Part shown: in pieces, positions 23,501 to 31,937 of the stretch
How positions within the stretch are numbered: position 1 is the stretch's first letter
Layout of the letters: each line of letters starts with the position of its first letter
DNA from: Enoplolaimus lenunculus
Taxonomy: Eukaryota; Nematoda; Enoplea; Enoplida; Thoracostomopsidae
DNA length: 64,000 nt
NCBI GenBank assembly: GCA_030248215.1
Contig: JASANG010000916.1
Coordinates: 177,821 to 241,820, forward strand
Reading direction: 5' to 3'
Program-made: the position numbers and the translations under genes
The notes under the pieces: model-generated
What the model saw: only the letters and a program-made list of their open reading frames with translations
What the model was told of the DNA's origin: nothing
Database searches by the model: none

Positions 23501-26500
23501 AAATCAACGAAAATCCTTGTATGCCCCTCCTAAAAAATTTTAGCCCGCCCTCCCGTTAAAGCTGAACTGGCTACAGGCCTTGGTAGCATACGCTAAGGGT
23601 TTTAATCGTTAAGCCAACAATTATTTGAATACCTTTATTTTATAAAATCACAAAAATTTAAACGTTAGCAGAAACCACGCTCGGAATACCTGGGTTCAAC
23701 CGGAATTGCAGTTGCAGCTGTATTAAATGTGGGGTTAAAATTTAAATTCTATATTAATGGTTTACGGTATTGTGGCAAATTGATAATTAATTTTAATTAA
23801 TCTTACTTCAGATTCAACCCATTTATGTGCCCAATTAGCCGTATAAACCAAATTTGCCTGGCCCAACGGATCAGTTTTCGACATGCGCACATTTAACGAG
23901 AAAAATGACCAGAAGAGTTGACACCGCTCAATTTGTATATATTTATTAATGTTACTTAAGGTCACGGCAAATATTGAATCATGGGTAATGATTTGCTAAT
24001 TCTAGCGAAACAACCAGTACTCACAGGTGGTTCCAGAGTGTCATTGAATGCCCATATGGAACCTCCTGGTACCAAGCAAAAAATTTGATCGAATATAAAT
24101 TTGAAAAATGCTTCGAGTCCAACGACATCCGTTAAGCGGATGTATGCGTTTGCCGGATCGCCGAAATTTTAAGGATGTCAACTTGTGTACCCTTTAATGT
24201 TTTTCTTGATCCAACACTGATATTATAGTCGTTGTTTTTATTCTCAACCCCACACCAATTTTAATTCGTCCGGCCCGTAGCCAAGGAACGACCATGGGCG
24301 GCTCAGCCCCACCCGCCCGCCCCCTGAAAAAATTTGCCCCCACCTTGCAAAGTGAATGTGACTACGGGTCTATAATTCGTCGATACGCGACTGATTTGAA
24401 AAATGTCTCAATTTTAGGGCATTGACGTTTGGCTGTTCGCAATGATTGGATTTATATTTTTTTCGCTGGTTGAACTTGCAGTTGTCGGATACATGGACAA
24501 AGAAGCCCAAAGGGTCAAAACGCGCGGTGGACGGGTTCGTGCGGATTCAAGACGAAATTCAAATCAAGAGTTAGTTTTTTCAATTTTTAGAATTTTTTGT
24601 TTACAATATGACAGTGGGCAGATCCGCTAATATTATGTCGGAGGGGTGAAAGCGTTAAGCTATTAAAACTAATGAAATGGCAAAAGTCTGGACCCACATT
24701 TTTAGAACTCTACAACGATAGGCCTATTGTTCATCTAACAGCCAATACTATAGCTACATCTATAGCTTATTAACCTATGGAAAATATAGCTTACTGTGTG
24801 GCCCGAATATGAGGGTGGACTGATATGTATTTGGCCTCTCCAGACGGCACCCCTCTGTTATTCGGTTACGGACTGTCATTTATTTTCAACCCGCCCACAA
24901 CGGCCCTTCATTACTGAGATATATCCGGTGGAATGTTCCTTTCAAAACTTAAGTACGCTTTAAAGTTTCGAACTTAACATTATTTGGTCCTGGAGTCATT
25001 TATGCGCTACAAGTAGGGACAATTGACATTTATGGACTCTAATTGAGGTTGACGGACTTTATCTGTTTACGGACTCTTATTAGGGATTCGAACTCCTATT
25101 GATTGGGACTCAAATGCTATCCCCACCTCTTATTGCACCTTCTTATTCGGGTCACTACAGTAACCTGTATGGTTACAATCCAGCACGATTAGTTGTAGCA
25201 TATGACCTGTTAGTGATAGAAATTCTGGTTTAAATTCTACTGTTTTGGTTTAAAGTAATACTATGTCGAGAAAATAACTTGTAATCTTAAAATTGTCTGA
25301 TTAATATTTCATGGCAAATTCTTATAGAACCAGATTGGCAACAAACACAAGTTTTACGCTGGAGTAGGCCAAGGTATTGTATAGCTTAAGCATAATGCTA
25401 AGTTAGCGTAATAAACAATAAACGCAGCTTTAAATCGTACAATATAGTAGCGCCCATGTTAACTTTAACCCCTTCTCACATTGAGTTGCCTGTAGGCAAC
25501 TCAGCGCAGTGCATATACGTTAAATAGTATATATCGCATCGTGTTTAACAATTGCAACACGTATACATAGTACTAAATCACCACAAGACGTGAGAGCCCC
25601 CTCGGGCTCGAGCGTCAAGCTCCTATAGCTGAGTGGTGATGGTATACGCCTCCCACTCCAGTCACTGGAGTTCGAATCCTAGCATAAAAGAGGTCTCAGG
25701 GGAAATAGAAAATATTCATGTGAAAAAGGGTTAAGGTCTTGCCCACTAAACTTAAGCCTAAACCTAAGACTAAGATTACACATAAGCCTAAATATAATCC
25801 TAAGCCTAAACTAAAGACTAAGCTTACGCATAAGTCCAAATATAATTCTAAGCCTAAACCTAACCCTAAGCTTACACATAAAGTCTAAATGTAAGCCTTA
25901 GACTAAGCCTAAGCTTAAAACTAAAGCTTCCCTGTCCCTCTCAATCGGCCAGTCTCACTGGGACAGACAGAAGATTAATTATTTAAATATTTACAAAAGC
26001 GATCCATCTTGGAACCTCTAAATATCTCGTTTATGCTGTCTTCCTACGACAGCCCTGTTCAAATAACTGCTTTCGATTTCAATAATAAATCTTTAACTTC
26101 TTTGCCTAAATTTAGAAGAATCAATTGCCAACACCGCAAAAAAATGGTGAGTCAAATTGACTCTTTCCTAAATAGGCTTTTCCTGACGTCACAAACGGAA
26201 TCAAAATTCTACACCGCCACAGTCAAACTGAGTCAAATTTGACTCAGGCGAAGTCGAATTTTGACTCAGTTTGTGTAGTCGAGAAAAGCCTATTTCGGAG
26301 AGAGTCAATTTGACTCAACATTTTTGCAGTGAACGTTTATGCTTCAGATGCAACTCTTACTCTGAGTCCGGCGCGTCTCCGTCAGAGCCAAATGCGTTTC
26401 GGTCAATGAGAATGCGAGCGGCAACAACAACCGTTGCAGAACCAATTCAGCCGGAACCACTGGAAACTACTGGAGAATCTAATGTCCTCTTAACGCCAAG

Positions 26501-28003
26501 TAAGGATACTTACCCTTCGAACGGGACCTGGTAGAGATTCTACTGTTGTGGGTCTGGCACACGTAAACCTACGAAGGTTGGTTGTACAACTCGTCGACCG
26601 ACAACTCGTTGCCCGAACTTTCCCACCGGCATCGATTCGACAAAATAACCCGTCGTCCGGCTTCTCGGCAACTTGACCCAACTTGCCTATGCTGGGCGAC
26701 AAATTATTTCGCACGTACCAGCGGTGGTCGACGAGTTGTCGAATCAAACAGTTGTCAGAGTCGACGACTGAGGCTTAGGCTTAGGAATACAGCCTATACA
26801 ACTATTATTACGTCTTTGAAAGGAACATTGGCGTACAATAAAAATTGACGACGAAATTAAAGGCCAATATTAAATGAAAATTTAATGGGATGGTGGTCAT
26901 ACAGCGTTGATTTAAATTCAGAGCTATACGTTGTCAATAAATTAAAAACCAAAACATAAAACCTTAAACATTCAAAAATATTACCATTTTCTTTTAAATT
27001 ATGGTCATTTTTATTTCAGATAAAATGAAAATTCCAAGAACAAGATCATCTGTCGCAATCGCTCCAAGCACAGACGACAGCACTTTAGCGGACACTGCTG
27101 AAGAACATTACGTTAAAGGTAAAGGCAACTGTATTGACCCGAATAAGAGAGGGAGAGGAAATAAGAGGGGGAGCGGAAATAAGAGGGGGAGGGGTCCTTA
27201 TTTTGAGTCCGAATCAATTGGTGTCCGTATCGCTAATAGAGTCCGTAAAGCGGATAGAATCTCTAAAACCTAATTAGAGTCCGTAAAGCGGATAGAATCC
27301 CTAAAACCTAATTAGAGTCCGTAAAGCGTACAGAATCCCTAAAACCTAATTAAGAGTCCATAAATGTCAATTAACCCTAATTGTAGCGCATAAATGACTC
27401 CAAGACCAAATAATTTGAGTTCGAAACTTTAAAGCGTACTTAAATTTTGAAAGTACATTCCAAAGTATAACCTTGTATTAAGGAATACGCTTTTGTAACG
27501 CTTAGGCTTAGACTTAGGCTTACAAATACGCTTAATCTATATACTGTTACGCCCCTAAAAGTAAAATTTGCCCTTTGGTTTACAATGAAGTTATTTTTCC
27601 TGTTCCAGACTGAATATAAAGTTTTTGCGTTTTATTCACAACCTGAACGTGTCGTTAGAATTTCAGTTTCAAGTTTAAACTAACAACGAACAAGTCTTCA
27701 TTCAATCAACAATTATATGATTTTCCGCGTAAAAGTAATAACTCATTTTTAATTAACGTTTCAGTAACACCAAATCATGTTCTCGCTAGAACTGCAGCAA
27801 ATACGTCAGTCAACGTTGCGTCGTTCCTTAGCGGACGAGGTGAATCTCTGCGGCAACATTTTCAACAAAAACGCGCTCGCGGCGAAATTGGAGGCGAATT
27901 TGTTGATCAGTGTGCCCGGTTTGGGTTCCCAGGTGCCTTTATTCTGTTCAATTGCATTTACTGGGGCCATTACGGAACGCACGATCCGTTGAGAGATGTA
28001 TGA
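17028..28003 (+). CDS. Cys-loop ligand-gated anion channel subunit, GGR/LGC type, ten exons
   Basis: Exons read as 17028-17519, 18006-18212, 19981-20076, 20791-20879, 22244-22403, 22834-22935, 24418-24569, 26330-26499, 27020-27118 and 27765-28003. All internal junctions are GT/AG and the phases chain without a break to 601 residues and a stop. The order is signal peptide, ligand-binding domain, Cys-loop (Cys238 and Cys252, 13 residues apart), M1, PAR motif (351-353), M2, M3, cytoplasmic loop, M4 (about 573-592). PAR just before M2 is the known mark of anion-selective members of the family, so a chloride channel gated by a small transmitter is inferred. The ligand cannot be told. The second extracellular cysteine pair of glycine and glutamate-gated channels is absent. 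Closest in style to nematode GGR/LGC subunits; I do not assign an orthologue. Introns carry many MITEs. Confidence 0.95.
18006..18212 (+). CDS. Cys-loop receptor exon 2: ligand-binding core with loop B
   Basis: Opens with [10 protein letters not shown] after a TTTTCACAG acceptor; contains the loop segment [10 protein letters not shown], equivalent to the W-x-P motif of the family, and ends [11 protein letters not shown] at a GTAAAG donor, phase 0 (residues 165-233). The sites NIT and NGT are possible N-glycosylation sites. Confidence 0.94.
18333..18363. repeat. Perfect 14-bp hairpin in Cys-loop receptor intron 2
   Basis: GCGAAACTCCGAGC, loop GAA, GCTCGGAGTTTCGC. Further GCGAAGCG words lie on both sides. 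Function unknown. Confidence 0.85.
18400..19135. repeat. Tandem repeat of five ~150-175 bp units in Cys-loop receptor intron 2
   Basis: Each unit starts GGGTGCGAGGAATCTG and contains ACCGATAATTGAATAGTTAG and TAATTTGCATATTAGC. Units alternate between about 175 and 150 bp, so the real period is a dimer of about 330 bp. Confidence 0.85.
19294..19447. mobile_element. TTAGGC-family MITE in Cys-loop receptor intron 2
   Basis: Both termini intact; three CCTAAG units; flanks TATAATTG / AAAAATTG suggest an old 8-bp duplication. Confidence 0.9.
19981..20076 (+). CDS. Cys-loop receptor exon 3: the Cys-loop
   Basis: A 32-codon exon in phase 0 at both ends. It encodes VRAPC, then [11 protein letters not shown], then [10 protein letters not shown]. 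The two cysteines are separated by 13 residues and enclose the FPMD signature that defines the superfamily. Acceptor GCCATTTCAG, donor GTACGT. Confidence 0.95.
20190..20349. mobile_element. GC-rich MITE, related copy in Cys-loop receptor intron 3
   Basis: AGTGGCAGTATACTTGGCG left and AAAGTATAGTACCACC right with ACGGACGGCGCC-type interior. Confidence 0.6.
20791..20879 (+). CDS. Cys-loop receptor exon 4: ligand-binding loop region before M1
   Basis: Encodes [16 protein letters not shown] followed by [10 protein letters not shown] (residues 266-294 plus two bases). Acceptor AATTTTCAG, donor GTAAGC. The LPDF segment is typical of the strand leading to loop C in GABA/glycine-like receptors. Confidence 0.94.
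21231..21355. mobile_element. GC-rich MITE, partial copy in Cys-loop receptor intron 4
   Basis: Right end AGTATAGCACAACTTTT and an interior like the other copies; the left end is altered. Confidence 0.5.
21747..22009. mobile_element. TTAGGC-family MITE in Cys-loop receptor intron 4
   Basis: Subfamily A with the block CCTAAGCGTAAGAATGAGC repeated three times internally, so the array also grows by a longer unit. Ends 235 bp before exon 5. Confidence 0.9.
22244..22403 (+). CDS. Cys-loop receptor exon 5: loop C end and M1
   Basis: The first base completes a lysine codon with exon 4. The sequence [19 protein letters not shown] leads into M1 ([18 protein letters not shown], about 318-336), then WISFWLDRK. 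Donor GTAACC, phase 0. Confidence 0.95.
22743..22815. mobile_element. Minimal deletion derivative of the TTAGGC family (73 bp)
   Basis: Only the two subfamily B termini remain (GGACCCATGTATTGCACAGA and GGCCCTGTTCTATACATGGG); the hexamer tract is gone. Similar flanks AAGTGTTC / AGCGTTCA. Lies 18 bp before the M2 exon. Confidence 0.8.
22834..22935 (+). CDS. Cys-loop receptor exon 6: PAR motif and pore-lining M2
   Basis: Encodes ALPAR, then the M2 helix [17 protein letters not shown], then [12 protein letters not shown] and the small or hydroxyl residues facing the pore indicate anion selectivity. Acceptor AATATTTCAG and donor GTACAA, both phase 0. The acceptor is 18 bp from the end of a short transposon remnant (22743-22815). 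Confidence 0.96.
23093..23284. mobile_element. TTAGGC-family MITE, subfamily C
   Basis: Termini GGCCCATGTTACTTTTAGGA and CTAAAAGCAACATTGGCC; flanks AAAGTTTT / AAAGTTTC (7 of 8). Intron 6 of the Cys-loop receptor gene. Confidence 0.9.
23284..23580. repeat. Three tandem ~100-bp units in Cys-loop receptor intron 6
   Basis: Units start GCCAAAGTTTCAAACTTGCT and contain TGTAAGTCAACGAAAACTC and TGCCCTTCCGGAACAATTTT. They derive from the dispersed AGCTGGCTACGGGCC family. The first unit abuts the TTAGGC element ending at 23284. Confidence 0.85.
24418..24569 (+). CDS. Cys-loop receptor exon 7: M3 and start of the cytoplasmic loop
   Basis: [20 protein letters not shown] followed by [10 protein letters not shown] is the standard M3, then a basic stretch rich in Arg (residues about 383-432). 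The donor is read as GA/GTTAGT in phase 2. This is the only in-frame donor that agrees with the phase of exon 8. Confidence 0.9.
24815..25165. mobile_element. Dispersed element copy in Cys-loop receptor intron 7
   Basis: GGCCTCTCCAGACGGCACCCC to CTTATTCGGGTCACTACAGT. Confidence 0.65.
25560..25735 (+). repeat. tRNA-related SINE-like sequence or tRNA relic
   Basis: TAGCTGAGTGGT resembles an A box and GGAGTTCGAATCC a B box, about 45 bp apart, but the stems do not pair well, so not a working tRNA. The tail GAAATAGAAAATATTCATGT recurs at about 33550 and 33630; the leader AACACGTATACATAGTACTA recurs inverted at about 44020. Confidence 0.5.
25735..25930. repeat. Degenerate telomere-like tract
   Basis: Many CCTAAG/CCTAAA/CATAAG units without recognisable termini; probably a decayed member of the TTAGGC family. 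Confidence 0.55.
26132..26331. mobile_element. TA-type MITE, CACTGCAAAA family, in Cys-loop receptor intron 7
   Basis: Inverted ends CACCGCAAAAAAATGG / TTTTTGCAGTG around GAGTCAAATTGACTC palindromes. Its right terminus coincides with a candidate acceptor for exon 8. Confidence 0.85.
26330..26499 (+). CDS. Cys-loop receptor exon 8: variable cytoplasmic loop
   Basis: Ser-, Glu- and Pro-rich low-complexity sequence ([19 protein letters not shown] and on), as expected of the M3-M4 loop. Two acceptors fit the required phase: TTTTTGCAG at 26329, which is the terminal repeat of a TA-type MITE (26132-26331), and GCTTCAG at 26347 just inside. Donor GTAAGG after 26499, phase 1. Confidence 0.75.
26771..26830. 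mobile_element. 3' remnant of a TTAGGC-family element
   Basis: Two TTAGGC units, then GAATAC and a decayed terminus ending ACATTGGCG. Confidence 0.5.
27020..27118 (+). CDS. Cys-loop receptor exon 9: cytoplasmic loop
   Basis: Acceptor TTATTTCAG, donor GTAAAG, phase 1 at both ends. Encodes [20 protein letters not shown] and [12 protein letters not shown]. The basic RTRSS could be a phosphorylation site; this is inference. Confidence 0.85.
27137..27470. mobile_element. Dispersed element copy in Cys-loop receptor intron 9
   Basis: GACCCGAATAAGAGAGGGAG start; the AGAGTCCGTAAAGCGGATAG block occurs three times in tandem. Confidence 0.65.
27484..27573. mobile_element. 3' half of a subfamily C TTAGGC element
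   Basis: TACGCTTTTGTAACGCTTAGG, then the subfamily C end (CGCCCCTAAAAGTAAAATTT). The left half is absent; it abuts the dispersed repeat at 27137-27470. Confidence 0.65.
27765..28003 (+). CDS. Cys-loop receptor exon 10: M4 and C-terminus
   Basis: Joins exon 9 in phase and runs through the end of the loop to M4 ([20 protein letters not shown], residues 573-592), then GTHDPLRDV and TGA at 28001-28003. The aromatic-rich M4 ending in YWGHY and a very short extracellular tail are standard for the family. Confidence 0.94.
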
Positions 28004-28592
28004 AACACACGAGACCGAGTGGCGCTTGGAATCAAACGGTTTTTTTCTCACGATTTGCTGAATTTGTGACCGATTTCATGAGATGCCTGTGGGTTGTGAG
28101 AAATCCTGATTTTGATCGTGAGAATATCCCATGTGAAATAACGTGCGGATACGTTTTTAGTTGAGTTGCAATGTGTGAAGCAGGTGCTAAGTTTTTGAAC
28201 TGTGTGGGAATTGTGAAGTGCGTGGGAAAATTTTACAACTGCGCTTTGGAAAGTGTTTGGCAGCTCGCGGGAAAATTTGTGAAGGACTGATGAAATTTTA
28301 CAAAAGCATGTCAGAAAGATTTTCAAGTGCGTGGATATGTGATGCCCAGTGCATGCGATAATTTGTGAAGTGCATATGGAAAGTTAGCCAACACCGTGAG
28401 AAACTTGATAAAGGTCTTGGGAAAACGTATCAAATGCGTGGGAAACTGCGAATAGCGTGGGAGTCTCGCTGACTTTTAAAATAAATACTGATATACACAT
28501 AATTTCTAGTTTTTGAGATGGACAAGTGTGTATGGACAAGTGTGTATACGGACAAGAGTTGCTTCTAATACATGAGCTTTTGCACAAGAAAC

Positions 28593-28764
28593 GGCCAATG
28601 TATAGAACCGGGGCGGAACAGTAGAATAAGCATATTTCTAAACCTAAGCGTAAGAATGGGCTTATGCCTAAGCCTAAACGTAAGCAAAAAATTATAATAA
28701 AGCATAAGCTTACTCTATTCCAGACTTGCAGAAAAACGTTCCGCCCCTGTTCTTTACATTGGAC
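28593..28764. mobile_element. TTAGGC-family MITE downstream of the Cys-loop receptor gene
   Basis: Both termini present; flanks CAAGAAAC / CAAGAAAG (7 of 8). The array is short and mutated. Confidence 0.88.
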
Positions 28765-28877
28765 CAAGAAAGGTATTTTGAAGTGTAAACATTACCATCG
28801 GTTTGTTAATTTTGACAGAAAAATGTTGAATTTTTTACGCAATTATACTTAATGAACCGCAAATAGACATAGATTTT

Positions 28878-29013
28878 GGCCCATGTAAAGATTTAGACTA
28901 AATTTTTTGTTTGGCTTAGGCTTAGGAATATGCGCATTCTTTGCGCTTAGGCTTAGGCTAAGGCCTAGGAATATGCTTATAATACTGTTCCGCCCCTGTT
29001 TTTTAGATTGGCC
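28878..29013. mobile_element. TTAGGC-family MITE with internal deletion near the left end
   Basis: GGCCCATGTAAAGATTTAGAC joins the terminus directly to the ACTAAATTTTTTG block; the right end CCGCCCCTGTTTTTTAGATT is kept. Confidence 0.8.
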
Positions 29014-29151
29014 TGTATTTTTACCAACATCAAAAACTTGAAATCAAAATTCGACGCTACTTTCAACGGTTGCAAAAAATAATATATTCGTGCATATGGA
29101 TTTAAGATTAAGACTTTACAGGCATACGCTTCGGCATAGGTAAGCCGGTTC

Positions 29152-29320
29152 ATTTATACATCAGACGCCAACCGGTTTTCCGCTGGGCTGCAATTATGTA
29201 AGCTTAAGCTTTAAACTAATTTTTAATGCGTAGGCTTTCATCTTTGGTAAATGCTTTTCGTTCCGCTTTAGGCTTACGAATATGCTTGTACTAATGTTAC
29301 GGCCCTGTTGCTTTGGCTGG
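29152..29320. mobile_element. Divergent subfamily B TTAGGC element
   Basis: ACCGGTTTTCCGCTGGGCTG, AAGCTTAAGCTTTAAACTAA and TTACGGCCCTGTTGCTTTGG mark it; hexamers are mostly lost. Confidence 0.55.
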
Positions 29321-29541
29321 TAAGCCTTTTTCTGAACCTAAAAGTCGGGAAAGTGTAACAAGATAACCTACTGTAGTATTAATGTTGTGTAGCACCCATG
29401 ATCCGTTATCGCTGGCAGTTGTACCAAAAGCCAAGGATTAGGCTTTGGTGTTCTCTGACAGGCTTTTTTATTGAAGGACTTAGCACAATGGTGTATTAGG
29501 ATTGTTTAGCCAACGTTTCGATTGCATAATATGCACATTTG

Positions 29542-29744
29542 GGCCCATGTTACATTTAGGGGCGTCCAGGTTTCTGATGGGTCTATAAAAGAGTAGGTTT
29601 AGATTCTAAAATACATTTTTTGCTTAGGCTTAGACTTAGGAACACATTTTTGCAACGCTTAGGCTTAGGCTTAGGTTTAGGTTTAGGCTTAGGTTTAGGA
29701 ATACGCTTAATCTACTGTTTACGTCACTAAAAGTGACATTGGCC
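29542..29744. mobile_element. TTAGGC-family MITE, subfamily C
   Basis: Perfect 8-bp duplication CACATTTG at 29534-29541 and 29745-29752. Two hexamer blocks flank a CACATTTTTGCAACG spacer. Confidence 0.93.
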
Positions 29745-29991
29745 CACATTTGTTTACTGATACCAACATGAATTAGGGTTTTGTTCCTATTAATAATTGA
29801 TGATAAGCCAACAGAACACACTATTGCATTCAGTGCACAAAATTGCGTTTAGAAATTGCAACATCTATAGCGTAATTAATGCAAACAAGCGTCCATTGTT
29901 TACACAATGCATAATTGTCAATTATTGCATTGTACCTCGAATTTATCGCTTTGCATCGTCGAATAAAAATGCACAGTCAAAAAAGCAGATA

Positions 29992-30243
29992 CACTGTAAA
30001 TTCCAAGGAGTTTATTAATCAATTCAGCTAGCGAATTGGTTATTTCTGAATTAATATCAGTGAACATTAACTTACTCTGAGTTGAGTTGATTCTCACTCT
30101 AAGTTGAGTTGACTCTGGGTGAGTTGATTAATTAATTCAGAATAAATTGAATCTACTCAAAATTCTGAGTTCTGGTAGTCCTAACTCAGACTGACTGATT
30201 CAACTCATTCTGAGTTAAAATTAGCTCCCTGAAATTTACAGTG
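29992..30243. mobile_element. TA-type MITE, CACTGTAAATTCC family
   Basis: CACTGTAAATTCCAAGGAGT and inverted GAAATTTACAGTG, flanked by TA/TA; the interior is CTCAGAGTTGAGTTGATT-type words. Confidence 0.88.
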
Positions 30244-30732
30244 TACGGGTTGTATGCCCCCCCTGAACGTTTCGAGAAAAAGTTGATATTTTACATTTCG
30301 GATGGAAGAAAAATTCAAAAATATACGCTTGAGTTAATAAAGTATATATAATAATAATATATAATTTAGAACTACGATTCACAACGTCTTTCAGAGTTGC
30401 ACAATACATTCTTCTTTGATGAATGCATAACAATATGGACTACTAAACATGGCGCCGACAGCCCTGAGCAGTGGACATTCACAAGCGAAACGCTCGAGTT
30501 TAGGGAATAAATGGAATATACGTAGTCAGAAACTGCATTTAGACGAACGCGTAGCTAGGATTAAGGATCCAGAACGTTAATGTAGTCTGTTGAAGTGTTT
30601 AATCTTGTCTCTTCACTAATTTTGGGAGGTGATATATACCATCCATCCACCAACTTGTATACGCCGCTGCCTTTGGCACCCACTCCCGGGCAACCAGCTC
30701 TGTTCACGGCCAACTGTAGCAGCTATAAAAAC

Positions 30733-31937
30733 CTAGACCGGCTCACCAGACCCATCACTAATTATTACTGCTTTAGTAGCGTCTAAATTAGTCAATTTCT
30801 CGATGGTCGATTTTGGTTCGGTGTGTTTCGTCGCATTTTTGTTGGCCCAGGGCACCTTTAAATTTTTCATGACCAGCGCACGGGGTCGTTTTTGAGCCCC
30901 CCTCGTGCGCTGTTCGCCACCCCTGTTGTTATTGCTATCTGTACGAAAGTTTGCACTTTGATCCACGCAATTGCGATTAATTGCACTAATTGCAGTTGTG
31001 TTGCTGAATGCGTCGCATTGTATTGCAGACTGCACAGTATCACCGTGTCCGCTATCTATTGACACATCCGGGACAATGTGTGATTTTGATTTTACTGTAG
31101 ACGTACTTTGCATACTGCGAGCATCTGGCTTCGAAGACGCCTTTGAACTTTGTGTATCGGGTCTAAGAAAACTTTTACTGCTGTCAATTTCGGGTCTTAA
31201 CGAACCTTTACTCCGCGTTACATTTGGACCCAGTATTGGCGATGTTCCAACGGTACGTGCACTACCAGGAGGGACTTCCAGATTAACAAGTGGTGCTTGG
31301 GGGGTTAGGTCGCTTCGAGCGCTTCCCCCTTGTCCGCCAGCAGTGATATCGGGTTCATGATCAAATTCATCGCTTTCATTCAACGGAGGTGGATGTTCGG
31401 TATACATAGGCGCCAGTCCGGTTTCTTTATCATATCCGGCAAGGTTAAAACCGCTTGCCATAGTTCCGCATCCGGAACTGATTTCGACAGAATCCAGTGA
31501 CGCAAGTAGTTTTTCGCTGGTCCACGAATTTGTCCGGCGTGAATCGATCCATTTTAGCAAATACCAATCCGCCGGTATAAACGGCCGCGAAAATAACGCC
31601 GCAAATCTCGGCGGGATCGGCCTGCCTTTCAGAATGCATTCTAGCAGAAATTCTTCCGGCACTTTGCCCAGCCGGTCCAAGTCTTCTGACGTAAGTCCGT
31701 AGCGGCGTTGCAACAGCGCTAAGTATCGGATTACTTCACGTATATGAATTACTTTATCACCCATTGCTATAAACGCGTACCGTGTCTTTTTCATGTGTTG
31801 GCCAAAAAAGTGGACCTTACGGATGTATTGAGTGCCGACTAAATCTATACACATAGATGTAATAATTAGTCCAGTGATTATGTATAACAGTGTGATAAAT
31901 AAGAACGACCGTTGTTGCGGTACAATGTCTCCAAAGC
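30733..31937 (-). CDS. K2P exon 6: filter 2 (GFGD), M4 and long C-terminal tail
   Basis: Starts GFGDIVPQQ, then M4 (SFLFITLLYIITGLIITSMC) and the juxtamembrane CIDLVGTQYIRKVHFFG, a signature of nematode TWK channels. A folded-looking cytosolic part follows (LTSEDLDRLGKVPEEFLLEC to PADWYLLKWID), then about 250 residues of Ser/Thr/Pro-rich low-complexity tail ending SDGSGEPV. The stop is the reverse complement of 30733-30735. The tail is long for a K2P and probably regulatory (inference). Confidence 0.93.

Noticed and set aside
25600-25680. A working tRNA gene
   Set aside because: A-box and B-box-like words are present but the acceptor and T stems do not pair; better read as a SINE-like relic.
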